DNA of 64,000 bases from positions 29,328,318 through 29,392,317 of the forward strand of contig NC_087068.1 in assembly GCF_963678635.1 (NCBI RefSeq), written 5' to 3'. The position numbers and the translations under genes are program-made. The notes under the pieces are model-generated. The model was not told where the DNA came from and did no database searches. It saw nothing but the letters and a program-made list of their open reading frames with translations. The DNA is from Symsagittifera roscoffensis (taxonomy: Eukaryota; Xenacoelomorpha; Acoela; Convolutidae). Positions 11,312 to 21,936 of the stretch are shown one piece after another (position 1 is the first letter of the stretch; each line of letters starts with the position of its first letter).

Positions 11312-11384
11312 GCCCTGCTAGCTCAGTCGATAGAGCGTCGGACTTTTTATCCAACGGTCAAGGGTTTGAGTCCCTTGTGGGGCG
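11312..11384 (+). tRNA. tRNA-Lys(UUU)-like, block III family
   Basis: T28C, A37T, C56T and G19A (agtcgata). With both G19 and C56 changed, the canonical tertiary pair is lost. Confidence 0.52.
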
Positions 11385-12144
11385 ATGATTGCCGAATTTC
11401 TTTTTCAAATTTTATTTGAACTAGAACTGTAGAAATGACTTTTGTAAAAAGTGAAACAAACATAATCTAATTAAGTCTAGCTCGTAAAGAATTTTGAGCT
11501 TGTAAGCTATGAAAAACCAGAAAATTGCCTTGTTTGTCACAAAAAATTACTGGGAATTGTTTTGAGCTTGCGGAGTCATTAGAGAGTTGGGCTTTCAATC
11601 CAACAGTCAAGGGTTTGAGTCCGTTGTGAGTGAAAATTTCAAAATAAGTTTTTTTTTTTTAGTTTTTGTTCGAAATTTCATTTTTTTTTTGTAAAAACCG
11701 AAAGAAAAACACAATCTAAGTAAGTCTAGCTCGAAAGCGTTTTTGAGTTTAAAAGCTATAAACTTGGGAAAGAAGTAGAGCCTTGCGGTCAAGAGGTCAA
11801 ATAAAAATTGTTTTTGTAAAAAGTGAAACAAACACAATCTAATGAAGTCTAGCTCTAAAGCGATTTTGAGCAAGGAAGCTATGAAAAATCGGAAATTTGC
11901 CTTGTTTGTCAAAAAAAAATTCTGGAGAGTTGTTTTGAACTCGCCGATTCAGTAGAGAGTTGAGCTTTTAATGCAACAACCAAGGGTTCGAGTCCGTTGT
12001 GAGTGACGATTTCGATTTTGAAATAAGTTTTTTAAGTTTGTTCGAAAGTTTTTTTTGTAAAAACTGAAAAAAAACACAATCTTAATAAGTCTAGCTCGAA
12101 AGCGTTTTTGAGTTTAAAACCTATAAGCTCGGGATTGAAGCAGA

Positions 12145-12217
12145 GCCCTGCTAGCTCAGTCGGTGGAGCGTCGGACTTTTTATCCAACGGTCAAGGGTTT
12201 GAGTCCCTTGTGGGGCG
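12145..12217 (+). tRNA. tRNA-Lys(UUU)-like, block III family
   Basis: A21G, T28C, A37T, C56T: the consensus of this family. Acceptor stem intact, discriminator G. Confidence 0.55.
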
Positions 12218-12978
12218 ATGATTGCCGAATTTCTTTTTCAAATTTTATTTGAACTAGAACTGTAGAAATGACTTTTGTAAAAAGTGAAACAAACATAATC
12301 TAATTAAGTCTAGCTCGAAAAGAATTTTGAGCTTGTAAGCTATGAAAAACCAGAAAATTGCCTTGTCTGTCACAAAAAAAATACTGGGAAGTTGTTTTGA
12401 GCTTGCGGAGTCATTAGAGAGTTGGGCTTTCAATCCAACAGTCAAGGGTTCGAGTCCGTTGTGAGTGAAAATTTCAAAATAAGTTTTTTTTTAGTTTTTG
12501 TTCGAAATTTCGTTTTTTTTTGTAAAAACCGAAAGAAAAACACGATCTAAGTAAGTCTAGCTCGAAAGCGTTTTTGAGTTTAAAAGCTATAAACTTGGGA
12601 AAGAAGTAGAGCCTTGCGGTCAAGAGGTCAAATAAAAATAATTTTTGTAAAAAGTGAAACAAACACAATCTAATGAAGTCTAACTCTAAAGCGATTTTGA
12701 GCAAGGAAGCTATGAAAAATCGGAAATTTGCCTTGTTTGTCAAAAAAAAATTCTGGAAAGTTGTTTTGAACTCGCCGATTCAGTAGAGAGTTGAGCTTTT
12801 AATGCAACAACCAAGAGTTCGAGTCCGTTGTGAGTGACGATTTCGATTTTGAAATAAGTTTTTTAAGTTTGTTCGAAAGTTTTTTTTTGTAAAAACTGAA
12901 AAAAAAAACACAATCTTAATAAGTCTAGCTCGAAAGCGTTTTTGAGTTTAAAATCTATAAGCTCGGGATTGAAGCAGA

Positions 12979-13051
12979 GCCCTGCTAGCTCAGTCGGTGG
13001 AGCGTCGGACTTTTTATCCAACGGTCAAGGGTTTGAGTCCCTTGTGGGGCG
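12979..13051 (+). tRNA. tRNA-Lys(UUU)-like, block III family
   Basis: Identical in sequence to the copy at 12145. Confidence 0.55.
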
Positions 13052-13813
13052 ATGATTGCCGAATTTCTTTTTCAAATTTTATTTGAACTAGAACTGTAGA
13101 AATGACTTTTGTAAAAAGTGAAACAAACATAATCTAATTAAGTCTAGCTCGAAAAGAATTTTGAGCTTGTAAGCTATGAAAAACCAGAAAATTGTCTTGT
13201 TTGTCACAAAAAAAATATTGGGAAGTTGTTTTGAGCTTGCGGAGTCATTAGAGAGTTGGGCTTTTAATCCAACAGTCAAGGGTTCGAGTCCGTTGTGAGT
13301 GAAAATTTCAAAATAAGTTTTTTTTTAGTTTTTGTTCGAAATTTCATTTTTTTTTTGTAAAAACCGAAAGAAAAACACAATCTAAGTAAGTCTAGCTCGA
13401 AAGCGTTTTTGAGTTTAAAAGCTATAAACTTGGGAAAGAAGTAGAGCCTTGCGGTCAAGAGGTCAAATAAAAATAATTTTTGTAAAAAGTGAAACAAACA
13501 CAATCTAATGAAGTCTAGCTCTAAAGCGATTTTGAGCAAGGAAGCTATGAAAAATCGGAAATTTGCCTTGTTTGTCAAAAAAAAATTCTGGAAAGTTGTT
13601 TTGAACTCGCCGATTCAGTAGAGAGTTGAGCTTTTAATGCAACAACCAAGGGTTCGAGTCCGTTGTGAGTGACGATTTCGATTTTGAAATAAGTTTTTTA
13701 AGTTTGTTCGAAAGTTTTTTTTTGTAAAAACTGAAAAAAAAAACACAATCTTAATAAGTCTAGCTCGAAAGCGTTTTTGAGTTTAAAATCTATCAGCTCG
13801 GGATTGAAGCAGA

Positions 13814-13886
13814 GCCCTGCTAGCTCAGTCGGTGGAGCGTCGGACTTTTTATCCAACGGTCAAGGGTTTGAGTCCCTTGTGGGGCG
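13814..13886 (+). tRNA. tRNA-Lys(UUU)-like, block III family
   Basis: Identical to 12145. The upstream TATA-like string is tatcag here instead of tataag. Confidence 0.55.
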
Positions 13887-14645
13887 ATGATTGCCGAATT
13901 TCTTTTTCAAATTTTATTTGAACTAGAACTGTAGAAATGACTTTTGTAAAAAGTGAAACAAACATAATCTAATTAAGTCTAGCTCGAAAAGAATTTTGAG
14001 CTTGTAAGCTATGAAAAACCAGAAAATTGTCTTGTTTGTCACAAAAAAAATATTGGGAAGTTGTTTTGAGCTTGCGGAGTCATTAGAGAGTTGGGCTTTT
14101 AATCCAACAGTCAAGGGTTCGAGTCCGTTGTGAGTGAAAATTTCAAAATAAGTTTTTTTTAGTGTTTGTTCGAAATTTCATTTTTTTTTGTAAAAACCGA
14201 AAGAAAAACACAATCTAAGTAAGTCTAGCTCGAAAGCGTTTTTGAGTTTAAAAGCTATAAACTTGGGAAAGAAGTAGAGCCTTGCGGTCAAGAGGTCAAA
14301 TAAAAATAATTTTTGTAAAAAGTGAAACAAACACAATCTAATGAAGTCTAGCTCTAAAGCGATTTTGAGCAAGGAAGCTATGAAAAATCGGAAATTTGCC
14401 TTGTTTGTCAAAAAAAAATTCTGGAAAGTTGTTTTGAACTCGCCGATTCAGTAGAGAGTTGAGCTTTTAATGCAACAACCAAGGGTTCGAGTCCGTTGTG
14501 AGTGACGATTTCGATTTTGAAATAAGTTTTTTAAGTTTGTTCGAAAGTTTTTTTTTGTAAAAACTGAAAAAAAAACACAATCTTAATAAGTCTAGCTCGA
14601 AAGCGTTTTTGAGTTTAAAATCTATAAGCTCGGGATTGAAGCAGA

Positions 14646-14718
14646 GCCCTGCTAGCTCAGTCGGTGGAGCGTCGGACTTTTTATCCAACGGTCAAGGGTT
14701 TGAGTCCCTTGTGGGGCG
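14646..14718 (+). tRNA. tRNA-Lys(UUU)-like, block III family
   Basis: Identical to 12145. Confidence 0.55.
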
Positions 14719-15477
14719 ATGATTGCCGAATTTCTTTTTCAAATTTTATTTGAACTAGAACTGTAGAAATGACTTTTGTAAAAAGTGAAACAAACATAAT
14801 CTAATTAAGTCTAGCTCGAAAAGAATTTTGAGCTTGTAAGCTATGAAAAACCAGAAAATTGCCTTGTCTGTCACAAAAAAAATACTGGGAAGTTGTTTTG
14901 AGCTTGCGGAGTCATTAGAGAGTTGGGCTTTTAATCCAACAGTCAAGGGTTCGAGTCCGTTGTGAGTGAAAATTTCAAAATAAGTTTTTTTTAGTGTTTG
15001 TTCGAAATTTCATTTTTTTTTGTAAAAACCGAAAGAAAAACACAATCTAAGTAAGTCTAGCTCGAAAGCGTTTTTGAGTTTAAAAGCTATAAACTTGGGA
15101 AAGAAGTAGAGCCTTGCGGTCAAGAGGTCAAATAAAAATAATTTTTGTAAAAAGTGAAACAAACACAATCTAATGAAGTCTAGCTCTAAAGCGATTTTGA
15201 GCAAGGAAGCTATGAAAAATCGGAAATTTGCCTTGTTTGTCAAAAAAAAAATTCTGGAAAGTTGTTTTGAACTCGCCGATTCAGTAGAGAGTTGAGCTTT
15301 TAATGCAACAACCAAGGGTTCGAGTCCGTTGTGAGTGACGATTTCGATTTTGAAATAAGTTTTTTAAGTTTGTTCGAAAGTTTTTTTTGTAAAAACTGAA
15401 AAAAAAACACAATCTTAATAAGTCTAGCTCGAAAGCGTTTTTGAGTTTAAAATCTATAAGCTCGGGATTGAAGCAGA

Positions 15478-15550
15478 GCCCTGCTAGCTCAGTCGGTGGA
15501 GCGTCGGACTTTTTATCCAACGGTCAAGGGTTTGAGTCCCTTGTGGGGCG
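15478..15550 (+). tRNA. tRNA-Lys(UUU)-like, block III family
   Basis: Identical to 12145. Confidence 0.55.
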
Positions 15551-16306
15551 ATGATTGCCGAATTTCTTTTTCAAATTTTATTTGAACTAGAACTGTAGAA
15601 ATGACTTTTGTAAAAAGTGAAACAAACATAATCTAATTAAGTCTAGCTCGAAAAGAATTTTGAGCTTGTAAGCTATGAAAAACCAGAAAATTGTCTTGTT
15701 TGTCACAAAAAAAATATTGGGAAGTTGTTTTGAGCTTGCGGAGTCATTAGAGAGTTGGGCTTTCAATCCAACAGTCAAGGGTTCGAGTCCGTTGTGAGTG
15801 AAAATTTCAAAATAAGTTTTTTTTAGTTTTTGTTCGAAATTTCATTTTTTTTTTGTAAAAACCGAAAGAAAAACACAATCTAAGTAAGTCTAGCTCGAAA
15901 GCGTTTTTGAGTTTAAAAGCTATAAACTTGGGAAAGAAGTAGAGCCTTGCGGTCAAGAGGTCAAATAAAAATAATTTTTGTAAAAAGTGAAACAAACACA
16001 ATCTAATGAAGTCTAGCTCTAAAGCGATTTTGAGCAAGGAAGCTATGAAAAATCGGAAATTTGCCTTGTTTGTCAAAAAAATTCTGGAAAGTTGTTTTGA
16101 ACTCGCCGATTTAGTAGAGAGTTGAGCTTTTAATGCAACAACCAAGGGTTCGAGTCCGTTGTGAGTGACGATTTCGATTTTGAAATAAGTTTTTTAAGTT
16201 TGTTCGAAAGTTTTTTTTGTAAAAACTGAAAAAAAACACAATCTTAATAAGTCTAGCTCGAAAGCGTTTTTGAGTTTAAAATCTATAAGCTCGGGATTGA
16301 AGCAGA

Positions 16307-16379
16307 GCCCTGCTAGATCAGTCGGTAGAGCGTCGGACTTTTTATCCAACGGTCAAGGGTTTGAGTCCCTTGTGGGGCG
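16307..16379 (+). tRNA. tRNA-Lys(UUU)-like, A-box change
   Basis: C11A (tagatcag) disrupts the D stem and A box. A21 is normal here. T28C, A37T and C56T retained. Confidence 0.5.
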
Positions 16380-17133
16380 ATGATTGCCGAATTTCTTTTT
16401 CAAATTTGATTTGAACTAGAACTGTAGAAATGACTTTTGTAAAAAGTGAAACAAACATAATCTAATTAAGTCTAGCTCGAAAAGAATTTTGAGCTTGTAA
16501 GCTATGAAAAACCAGAAAATTGCCTTGTTTGTCACAAAAAAAATACTGGGAAGTTGTTTTGAGCTTGCGGAGTCCTTAGAGAGTTGGGCTTTCAATCCAA
16601 CAGTCAAGGGTTCGAGTCCGTTGTGGGTGAAAATTTCAAATTAAGTTTTTTTTTAGTTTTTCTTCGAATTTTTTTTTTTGTAAAAACTGAAAGAAAAACA
16701 CAATCTAAGTAAGTCTAGCTCGAAAGCGTTTTTGAGTTTAAAAGCTATAAACTCGGGAAAGAAGTAGAGCCTTGCGGTCAAGAGGTCCAATAAAAATGAT
16801 TTTTGTAAAAAGTGAAACAAACACAATCTAATGAAGTCTAGCTCTAAAGCGATTTTGAGCAAGGAAGCTTTGAAAAATCAGAAATTTGCCTTGTTTGTTA
16901 AAAAAAAATTCTGGAAAGTTGTTTTGAACTCGCCGATTCAGTAGAGAGTTGAGCTTTTAATGCAACAACCAAGGGTTCGAGTCCGTTGTGAGTGACGATT
17001 TCGATTTTGAAATAAGTTTTTTAAGTTTGTTCGAAAGTTTTTTTTGTAAAAACTGAAAAAAAACACAATCTTAATAAGTCTAGCTCGAAAGCGTTTTTGA
17101 GTTTAAAATCTATACGCTCGGGAATGAAGCAGA

Positions 17134-17206
17134 GCCCTGCTAGCTCAGTCGGTGGAGCGTCGGGCTTTTTATCCAACGGTCAAGGGTTTGAGTCCCTTGT
17201 GGGGCG
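17134..17206 (+). tRNA. tRNA-Lys(UUU)-like, block III family
   Basis: Family changes plus A31G (tcgggcttttta). Its duplicate is at 18779. Confidence 0.5.
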
Positions 17207-17950
17207 ATGATTGCCGAATTTCTTTTTCAAATTTTATTTGAACTAGAACTGTAGAAATGACTTTTGTAAAAAGTGAAACAAACATAATCTAATTAAGTCT
17301 AGCTCGAAAAGAATTTTGAGCTTGTAAGCTATGAAAAACCAGAAAACTGCCTTGTTTGTCACAAAAAAAATACTGGGAAGTTGTTTTGAGCTTGCGGAGT
17401 CATTAGAGAGTTGGGCTTTCAATCCAACAGTCAAGGGTTCGAGTCCGTTGTGAGTGAAAATTTCAAAATAAGTTTTTTTTTAGTTTTTGTTCGAAATTTC
17501 ATTTTCTTTTGTAAAAACCGAAAGAAAAACACAATCTAAGTAAGTCTAGCTCGAAAGCGTTTTTGAGTTTAAAAGCTATAAACTTGGGAAAGAAGTAGAG
17601 CCTCGCGGTCAAGAGGTCAAATAAAAATAATTTTTGTAAAAAGTGAAACAAACACAATCTAATGAAGTCTAGCTCTAAAGCGATTTTGAGCAAGGAAGCT
17701 ATGAAAAGTCGGAAATTTGCCTTGTTTGTCAAAAAAAATTCTGGAAAGTTGTTTTGAACTCGCCGATTTAGTAGAGAGTTGAGCTTTTAATGCAACAACC
17801 AAGGGTTCGAGTCCGTTGTGAGTGACGATTTCGATTTTGAAATAAGTTCGAAAGTTTTTTTTGTAAAAACTGAAAAAAAACACAATCTTAATAAGTCTAG
17901 CTCGAAAGCGTTTTTGAGTTTAAAATCTATAAGCTCGGGATTGAAGCAGA

Positions 17951-18023
17951 GCCCTGCTAGCTCAGTCGGTAGAGCGTCGGACTTTTTATCCAACGGTCAA
18001 GGGTTTGAGTCCCTTGTGGGGCG
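17951..18023 (+). tRNA. tRNA-Lys(UUU)-like, block III family
   Basis: T28C, A37T, C56T with normal A21. Its duplicate is at 19596. The preceding C copy's spacer is shortened by about 12 bases (gaaataagttcgaaag). Confidence 0.55.
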
Positions 18024-18778
18024 ATGATTGCCGAATTTCTTTTTCAAATTTTATTTGAACTAGAACTGTAGAAATGACTTTTGTAAAAAGTGAAACAAAC
18101 ATAATCTAATTAAGTCTAGCTCGAAAAGAATTTTGAGCTTGTAAGCTATGGAAAACCAGAAAATTGCCTTGTTTGTCACAAAAAAAATACTGGGAAGTTG
18201 TTTTGAGCTTGCGGAGTCATTAGAGAGTTGGGCTTTCAATCCAACAGTCAAGGGTTCGAGTCCGTTGTGGGTGAAAATTTCAAATTAAGTTTTTTTTTTA
18301 GTTTTTCTTCGAATTTTTTTTTTTGTAAAAACTGAAAGAAAAACACAATCTAAGTAAGTCTAGCTCGAAAGCGTTTTTGAGTTTAAAAGCTATAAACTCG
18401 GGAAAGAAGTAGAGCCTTGCGGTCAAGAGGTCCAATAAAAATGATTTTTGTAAAAAGTGAAACAAACACAATCTAATGAAGTCTAGCTCTAAAGCGATTT
18501 TGAGCAAGGAAGCTTTGAAAAATCAGAAATTTGCCTTGTTTGTTAAAAAAAAATTCTGGAAAGTTGTTTTGAACTCGCCGATTCAGTAGAGAGTTGAGCT
18601 TTTAATGCAACAACCAAGGGTTCGAGTCCGTTGTGAGTGACGATTTCGATTTTGAAATAAGTTTTTTAAGTTTGTTCGAAAGTTTTTTTTGTAAAAACTG
18701 AAAAAAAACACAATCTTAATAAGTCTAGCTCGAAAGCGTTTTTGAGTTTAAAATCTATACGCTCGGGAATGAAGCAGA

Positions 18779-18851
18779 GCCCTGCTAGCTCAGTCGGTGG
18801 AGCGTCGGGCTTTTTATCCAACGGTCAAGGGTTTGAGTCCCTTGTGGGGCG
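18779..18851 (+). tRNA. tRNA-Lys(UUU)-like, block III family
   Basis: Same sequence as 17134, copied by the 1645 bp duplication. Confidence 0.5.
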
Positions 18852-19595
18852 ATGATTGCCGAATTTCTTTTTCAAATTTTATTTGAACTAGAACTGTAGA
18901 AATGACTTTTGTAAAAAGTGAAACAAACATAATCTAATTAAGTCTAGCTCGAAAAGAATTTTGAGCTTGTAAGCTATGAAAAACCAGAAAACTGCCTTGT
19001 TTGTCACAAAAAAAATACTGGGAAGTTGTTTTGAGCTTGCGGAGTCATTAGAGAGTTGGGCTTTCAATCCAACAGTCAAGGGTTCGAGTCCGTTGTGAGT
19101 GAAAATTTCAAAATAAGTTTTTTTTTAGTTTTTGTTCGAAATTTCATTTTCTTTTGTAAAAACCGAAAGAAAAACACAATCTAAGTAAGTCTAGCTCGAA
19201 AGCGTTTTTGAGTTTAAAAGCTATAAACTTGGGAAAGAAGTAGAGCCTCGCGGTCAAGAGGTCAAATAAAAATAATTTTTGTAAAAAGTGAAACAAACAC
19301 AATCTAATGAAGTCTAGCTCTAAAGCGATTTTGAGCAAGGAAGCTATGAAAAGTCGGAAATTTGCCTTGTTTGTCAAAAAAAATTCTGGAAAGTTGTTTT
19401 GAACTCGCCGATTTAGTAGAGAGTTGAGCTTTTAATGCAACAACCAAGGGTTCGAGTCCGTTGTGAGTGACGATTTCGATTTTGAAATAAGTTCGAAAGT
19501 TTTTTTTGTAAAAACTGAAAAAAAACACAATCTTAATAAGTCTAGCTCGAAAGCGTTTTTGAGTTTAAAATCTATAAGCTCGGGATTGAAGCAGA

Positions 19596-19668
19596 GCCCT
19601 GCTAGCTCAGTCGGTAGAGCGTCGGACTTTTTATCCAACGGTCAAGGGTTTGAGTCCCTTGTGGGGCG
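19596..19668 (+). tRNA. tRNA-Lys(UUU)-like, block III family
   Basis: Same sequence as 17951, copied by the 1645 bp duplication. Confidence 0.55.
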
Positions 19669-20360
19669 ATGATTGCCGAATTTCTTTTTCAAATTTTATT
19701 TGAACTAGAACTGTAGAAATGACTTTTGTAAAAAGTGAAACAAACATAATCTAATTAAGTCTAGCTCGAAAAGAATTTTGAGCTTGTAAGCTATGGAAAA
19801 CCAGAAAATTGCCTTGTTTGTCACAAAAAAAATACTGGGAAGTTGTTTTGAGCTTGCGGAGTCATTAGAGAGTTGGGCTTTCAATCCAACAGTCAAGGGT
19901 TCGAGTCCGTTGTGGGTGAAAATTTCAAAATAAGTTTTTTTTTTAGTTTTTCTTCGAATTTTTTTTTTTGTAAAAACTGAAAGAAAAACACAATCTAAGT
20001 AAGTCTAGCTCGAAAGCGTTTTTGAGTTTAAAAGCTATAAACTCGGGAAAGAAGTAGAGCCTTGCGGTCAAGAGGTCAAATAAAAATGATTTTTGTAAAA
20101 AGTGAAACAAACACAATCTAATGAAGTCTAGCTCTTAAGCGATTTTGAGCAAGGAAGCTATGAAAAATCAGAAATTTGCCTTGTTTGTCAAAAAAAATTC
20201 TGGAAAGTTGTTTTGAACTCGCCGATTCAGTAGAGATTTCAGCTTTTAATGCAACAACCAAGGGTTCGAGTCCGTTGTGAGTGACGATTTTAAAATAATT
20301 TTTTATAGTTTGTTCGAAAGTTTTTTGTAAAAACTGAAAAAAAAAACAATTTTAATAATA

Positions 20361-20402
20361 AGTCTAGCTCGAAAGCGTTTTTTTTGAGTTTAAAATCTAT
20401 AA
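20361..20402 (+). promoter_or_regulatory. Conserved upstream box and TATA-like element of a tRNA-Lys copy
   Basis: Upstream of the tRNA at 20421 lie agtctagctcgaaagcg (20361-20377, -60 to -44), then tttaaaa at about -32 to -26 and tataa at -23 to -19. The same order and spacing precede nearly every A copy. Upstream TATA-like sequences help some Pol III tRNA genes; a role for the -60 box is inferred only from conservation, and shared descent of the repeats could also explain it. Confidence 0.45.
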
Positions 20403-20420
20403 GCTCGTGAATGAAGCAGA

Positions 20421-20493
20421 GCCCTGCTAGCTCAGTCGGTAGAGCGTTGGACTTTTAATCCAACGGTCAAGGGTTCGAGTCCCTTGTGGGGCG
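20421..20493 (+). tRNA. tRNA-Lys(UUU), exact array consensus
   Basis: Cytosolic lysine tRNA decoding AAA/AAG. The 73-nt cloverleaf is complete: acceptor gccctgc with gtggggc (tandem wobbles U5-G68 and G6-U67), D stem gctc/gagc, anticodon stem ttgga/tccaa with loop cttttaa (U33, anticodon TTT at 20454-20456, A37), variable cggtc, T stem aaggg/ccctt with loop ttcgagt, discriminator G. No intron. A box tagctcagtcgg and B box ggttcgagtcc fit the Pol III consensus. CCA is not encoded, as usual in eukaryotic nuclei. A TTTTT run lies at 20510-20514. This copy opens block IV. Identity as Lys rests on anticodon and overall resemblance. Confidence 0.95.
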
Positions 20494-20509
20494 ATGATTG
20501 CAGAATTTC

Positions 20510-20514
20510 TTTTT
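20510..20514 (+). terminator. Pol III T-run terminator
   Basis: TTTTT 17 bases past the discriminator of the tRNA at 20421. The context gcagaatttctttttc recurs after most A copies (for example T-runs at 21337-21341, 27553-27557 and 29880-29884), so the expected 3' trailer is about 16-21 nt. Confidence 0.6.
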
Positions 20515-21247
20515 CAAATTTTTTGAACTGGAACTGTAGAATTATTTTTTGTAAAAAGTGAAACAAACATAATCTAATTAAGTCTAGCTCGAAAACAATT
20601 TTGAGCTTGTAAGCCATGAAAAACCAGAAAATTGCCTTGTTTGTCACAAAAAAAATACTGGGAAGTTGTTTTGAGCTTGCGGAGTCATTAGAGAGTTGGG
20701 CTTTCAATCCAACAGTCAAGGGTTCAAGTCCGTTGTGGGTGAAAATTTCAAAATAAGTTTTTTTTTAGTTTTTGTTCGAAATTTTGTTTTTTTTTGTAAA
20801 AACTGAAAGAAAAACACAATCTAAGTAAGTCTAGCTCGAAAGCGTTTTTGAGTTTAAAAGCTATAAACTCGGGAAAGAAGTAGAGCCTTGCGGTCAAGAG
20901 GTCAAATAAAAATGATTTTTGTAAAAAGTGAAACAAACACAATCTAATGAAGTCTAGCTCTAAAGCGATTTTGAGCAAGGAAGCTATGAAAAATCAGAAA
21001 TTTGCCTTGTTTGTCAAAAAAAAATTCTGGAAAGTTGTTTTGAACTCGCCGATTCAGTAGAGAGTTCAGCTTTTAATGCAACAACCAAGGGTTCGAGTCC
21101 GTTGTGAGTGACGATTTTAAAATAAGTTTTTAAAGTTTGTTCGAAAGTTTTTTGTAAAAACTGAAAAAAAAACAATTTTAATTATAAGTCTAGCTCGAAA
21201 GCGTTTTTTTTTTAGTTTAAAATCTATAAGCTCGTGAATGAAGCAGA

Positions 21248-21320
21248 GCCCTGCTAGCTCAGTCGGTAGAGCGTTGGACTTTTAATCCAACGGTCAAGGG
21301 TTCGAGTCCCTTGTGGGGCG
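21248..21320 (+). tRNA. tRNA-Lys(UUU), exact array consensus
   Basis: All 73 bases match. Anticodon TTT at 21281-21283, B box at 21299-21309, upstream box at 21187-21203 and TTTTT at 21337-21341. It heads a typical A-B-D-C unit. Confidence 0.95.
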
Positions 21321-21499
21321 ATGATTGCAGAATTTCTTTTTCAAATTTTTTGAACTAGAACTGTAGAATTATTTTTTGTAAACAGTGAAACAAACATAAT
21401 CTAATTAAGTCTAGCTCGAAAACAATTTTGAGCTTGTAAGCTATGAAAAACCAGAAAATTGCCTTGTTTGTCACAAAAAAAATACTGGGAAGTTGTTTT

Positions 21500-21568
21500 G
21501 AGCTTGCGGAGTCATTAGAGAGTTGGGCTTTCAATCCAACAGTCAAGGGTTCGAGTCCGTTGTGGGTG
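21500..21568 (+). pseudogene. B-type tRNA-derived block (type example)
   Basis: 69 nt. gagcttgcgg runs straight into agtcatta: compared with an A copy, about five bases covering tagct are missing, so the D-stem 5' strand and A-box core are lost. The anticodon stem still pairs (ttggg/tccaa) and the loop ctttcaa gives TTC. T stem aaggg/ccgtt has one mismatch. The B box ggttcgagtcc (21548-21558) is exact. The 5' and 3' ends do not pair, so no cloverleaf forms. Confidence 0.75.
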
Positions 21569-21711
21569 AAAATTTCAAAATAAGTTTTTTTTTAGTTTTT
21601 GTTCGAAATTTTATTTTTTTTTGTAAAAACTGAAAGAAAAACACAATCTAAGTAAGTCTAGCTCGAAAGCGTTTTTGAGTTTAAAAGCTATAAACTCGGG
21701 AAAGAAGTAGA

Positions 21712-21735
21712 GCCTTGCAGTCAAGAGGTCAAATA
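21712..21735 (+). pseudogene. D-type tRNA stub (type example)
   Basis: gccttgc is followed at once by agtcaag and aggtcaaata. Only the acceptor 5' strand and the variable-loop side remain. Neither A nor B box is present. It sits 212 bp after the B copy and keeps its place in each unit. Confidence 0.6.
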
Positions 21736-21867
21736 AAATTGATTTTTGTAAAAAGTGAAACAAACACAATCTAATGAAGTCTAGCTCTAAAGCGATTTTG
21801 AGCAAGGAAGCTCAGAAAAATCAGAAATTTGCCTTGTTTGTCAAAAAAAATTCTGCAAAGTTGTTTT

Positions 21868-21936
21868 GAACTCGCCGATTCAGTAGAGAGTTGAGCTTTT
21901 AATGCAACAACCAAGGGTTCGAGTCCGTTGTGAGTG
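21868..21936 (+). pseudogene. C-type tRNA-derived block (type example)
   Basis: 69 nt, starting gaactcgccgattcagtag. It shares the D-stem deletion of B copies and so descends from the same broken ancestor. Anticodon stem is mismatched (ttgag/tgcaa). The B box ggttcgagtcc is exact at 21916-21926. Confidence 0.75.

Larger units (their letters stand above)
16620..19909 (+). repeat. 1645 bp tandem duplication
   Basis: Two adjacent copies, about 16620-18264 and 18265-19909, share private variants: tatacgctcggg before the tRNA, A31G in the first tRNA and the shortened spacer before the second. Each copy spans two HOR units. I saw almost no differences by eye, so the event looks recent. Boundaries are approximate. 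Confidence 0.85.
10480..20420 (+). repeat. Array block III, twelve 0.83 kb HOR units
   Basis: A copies start at 10480, 11312, 12145, 12979, 13814, 14646, 15478, 16307, 17134, 17951, 18779 and 19596, that is 817-835 bp apart. Each unit is A, B (about +250), D stub (about +465) and C (about +620). The A copies share T28C, A37T and C56T. The B copies mostly read ctttcaa in the anticodon loop, which would be anticodon TTC; some near 13.27, 14.1 and 14.9 kb keep cttttaa. Homogeneity is high, so this block looks recently amplified. Confidence 0.9.

Noticed and set aside
17818-18027. + strand frames containing SSVGRASDF (also 19463-19672) and ESVESWAFNPTIKG (48206, 50432, 55628, 59259, 59769)
   Set aside because: These peptides are sense translations of the tRNA D, anticodon and T arms. 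They are known kinds of spurious tRNA-derived ORF.
21500-21568. Functional tRNA-Glu(TTC) from B copies with loop ctttcaa
   Set aside because: D-stem 5' strand is missing and the acceptor ends do not pair, so no cloverleaf can form.
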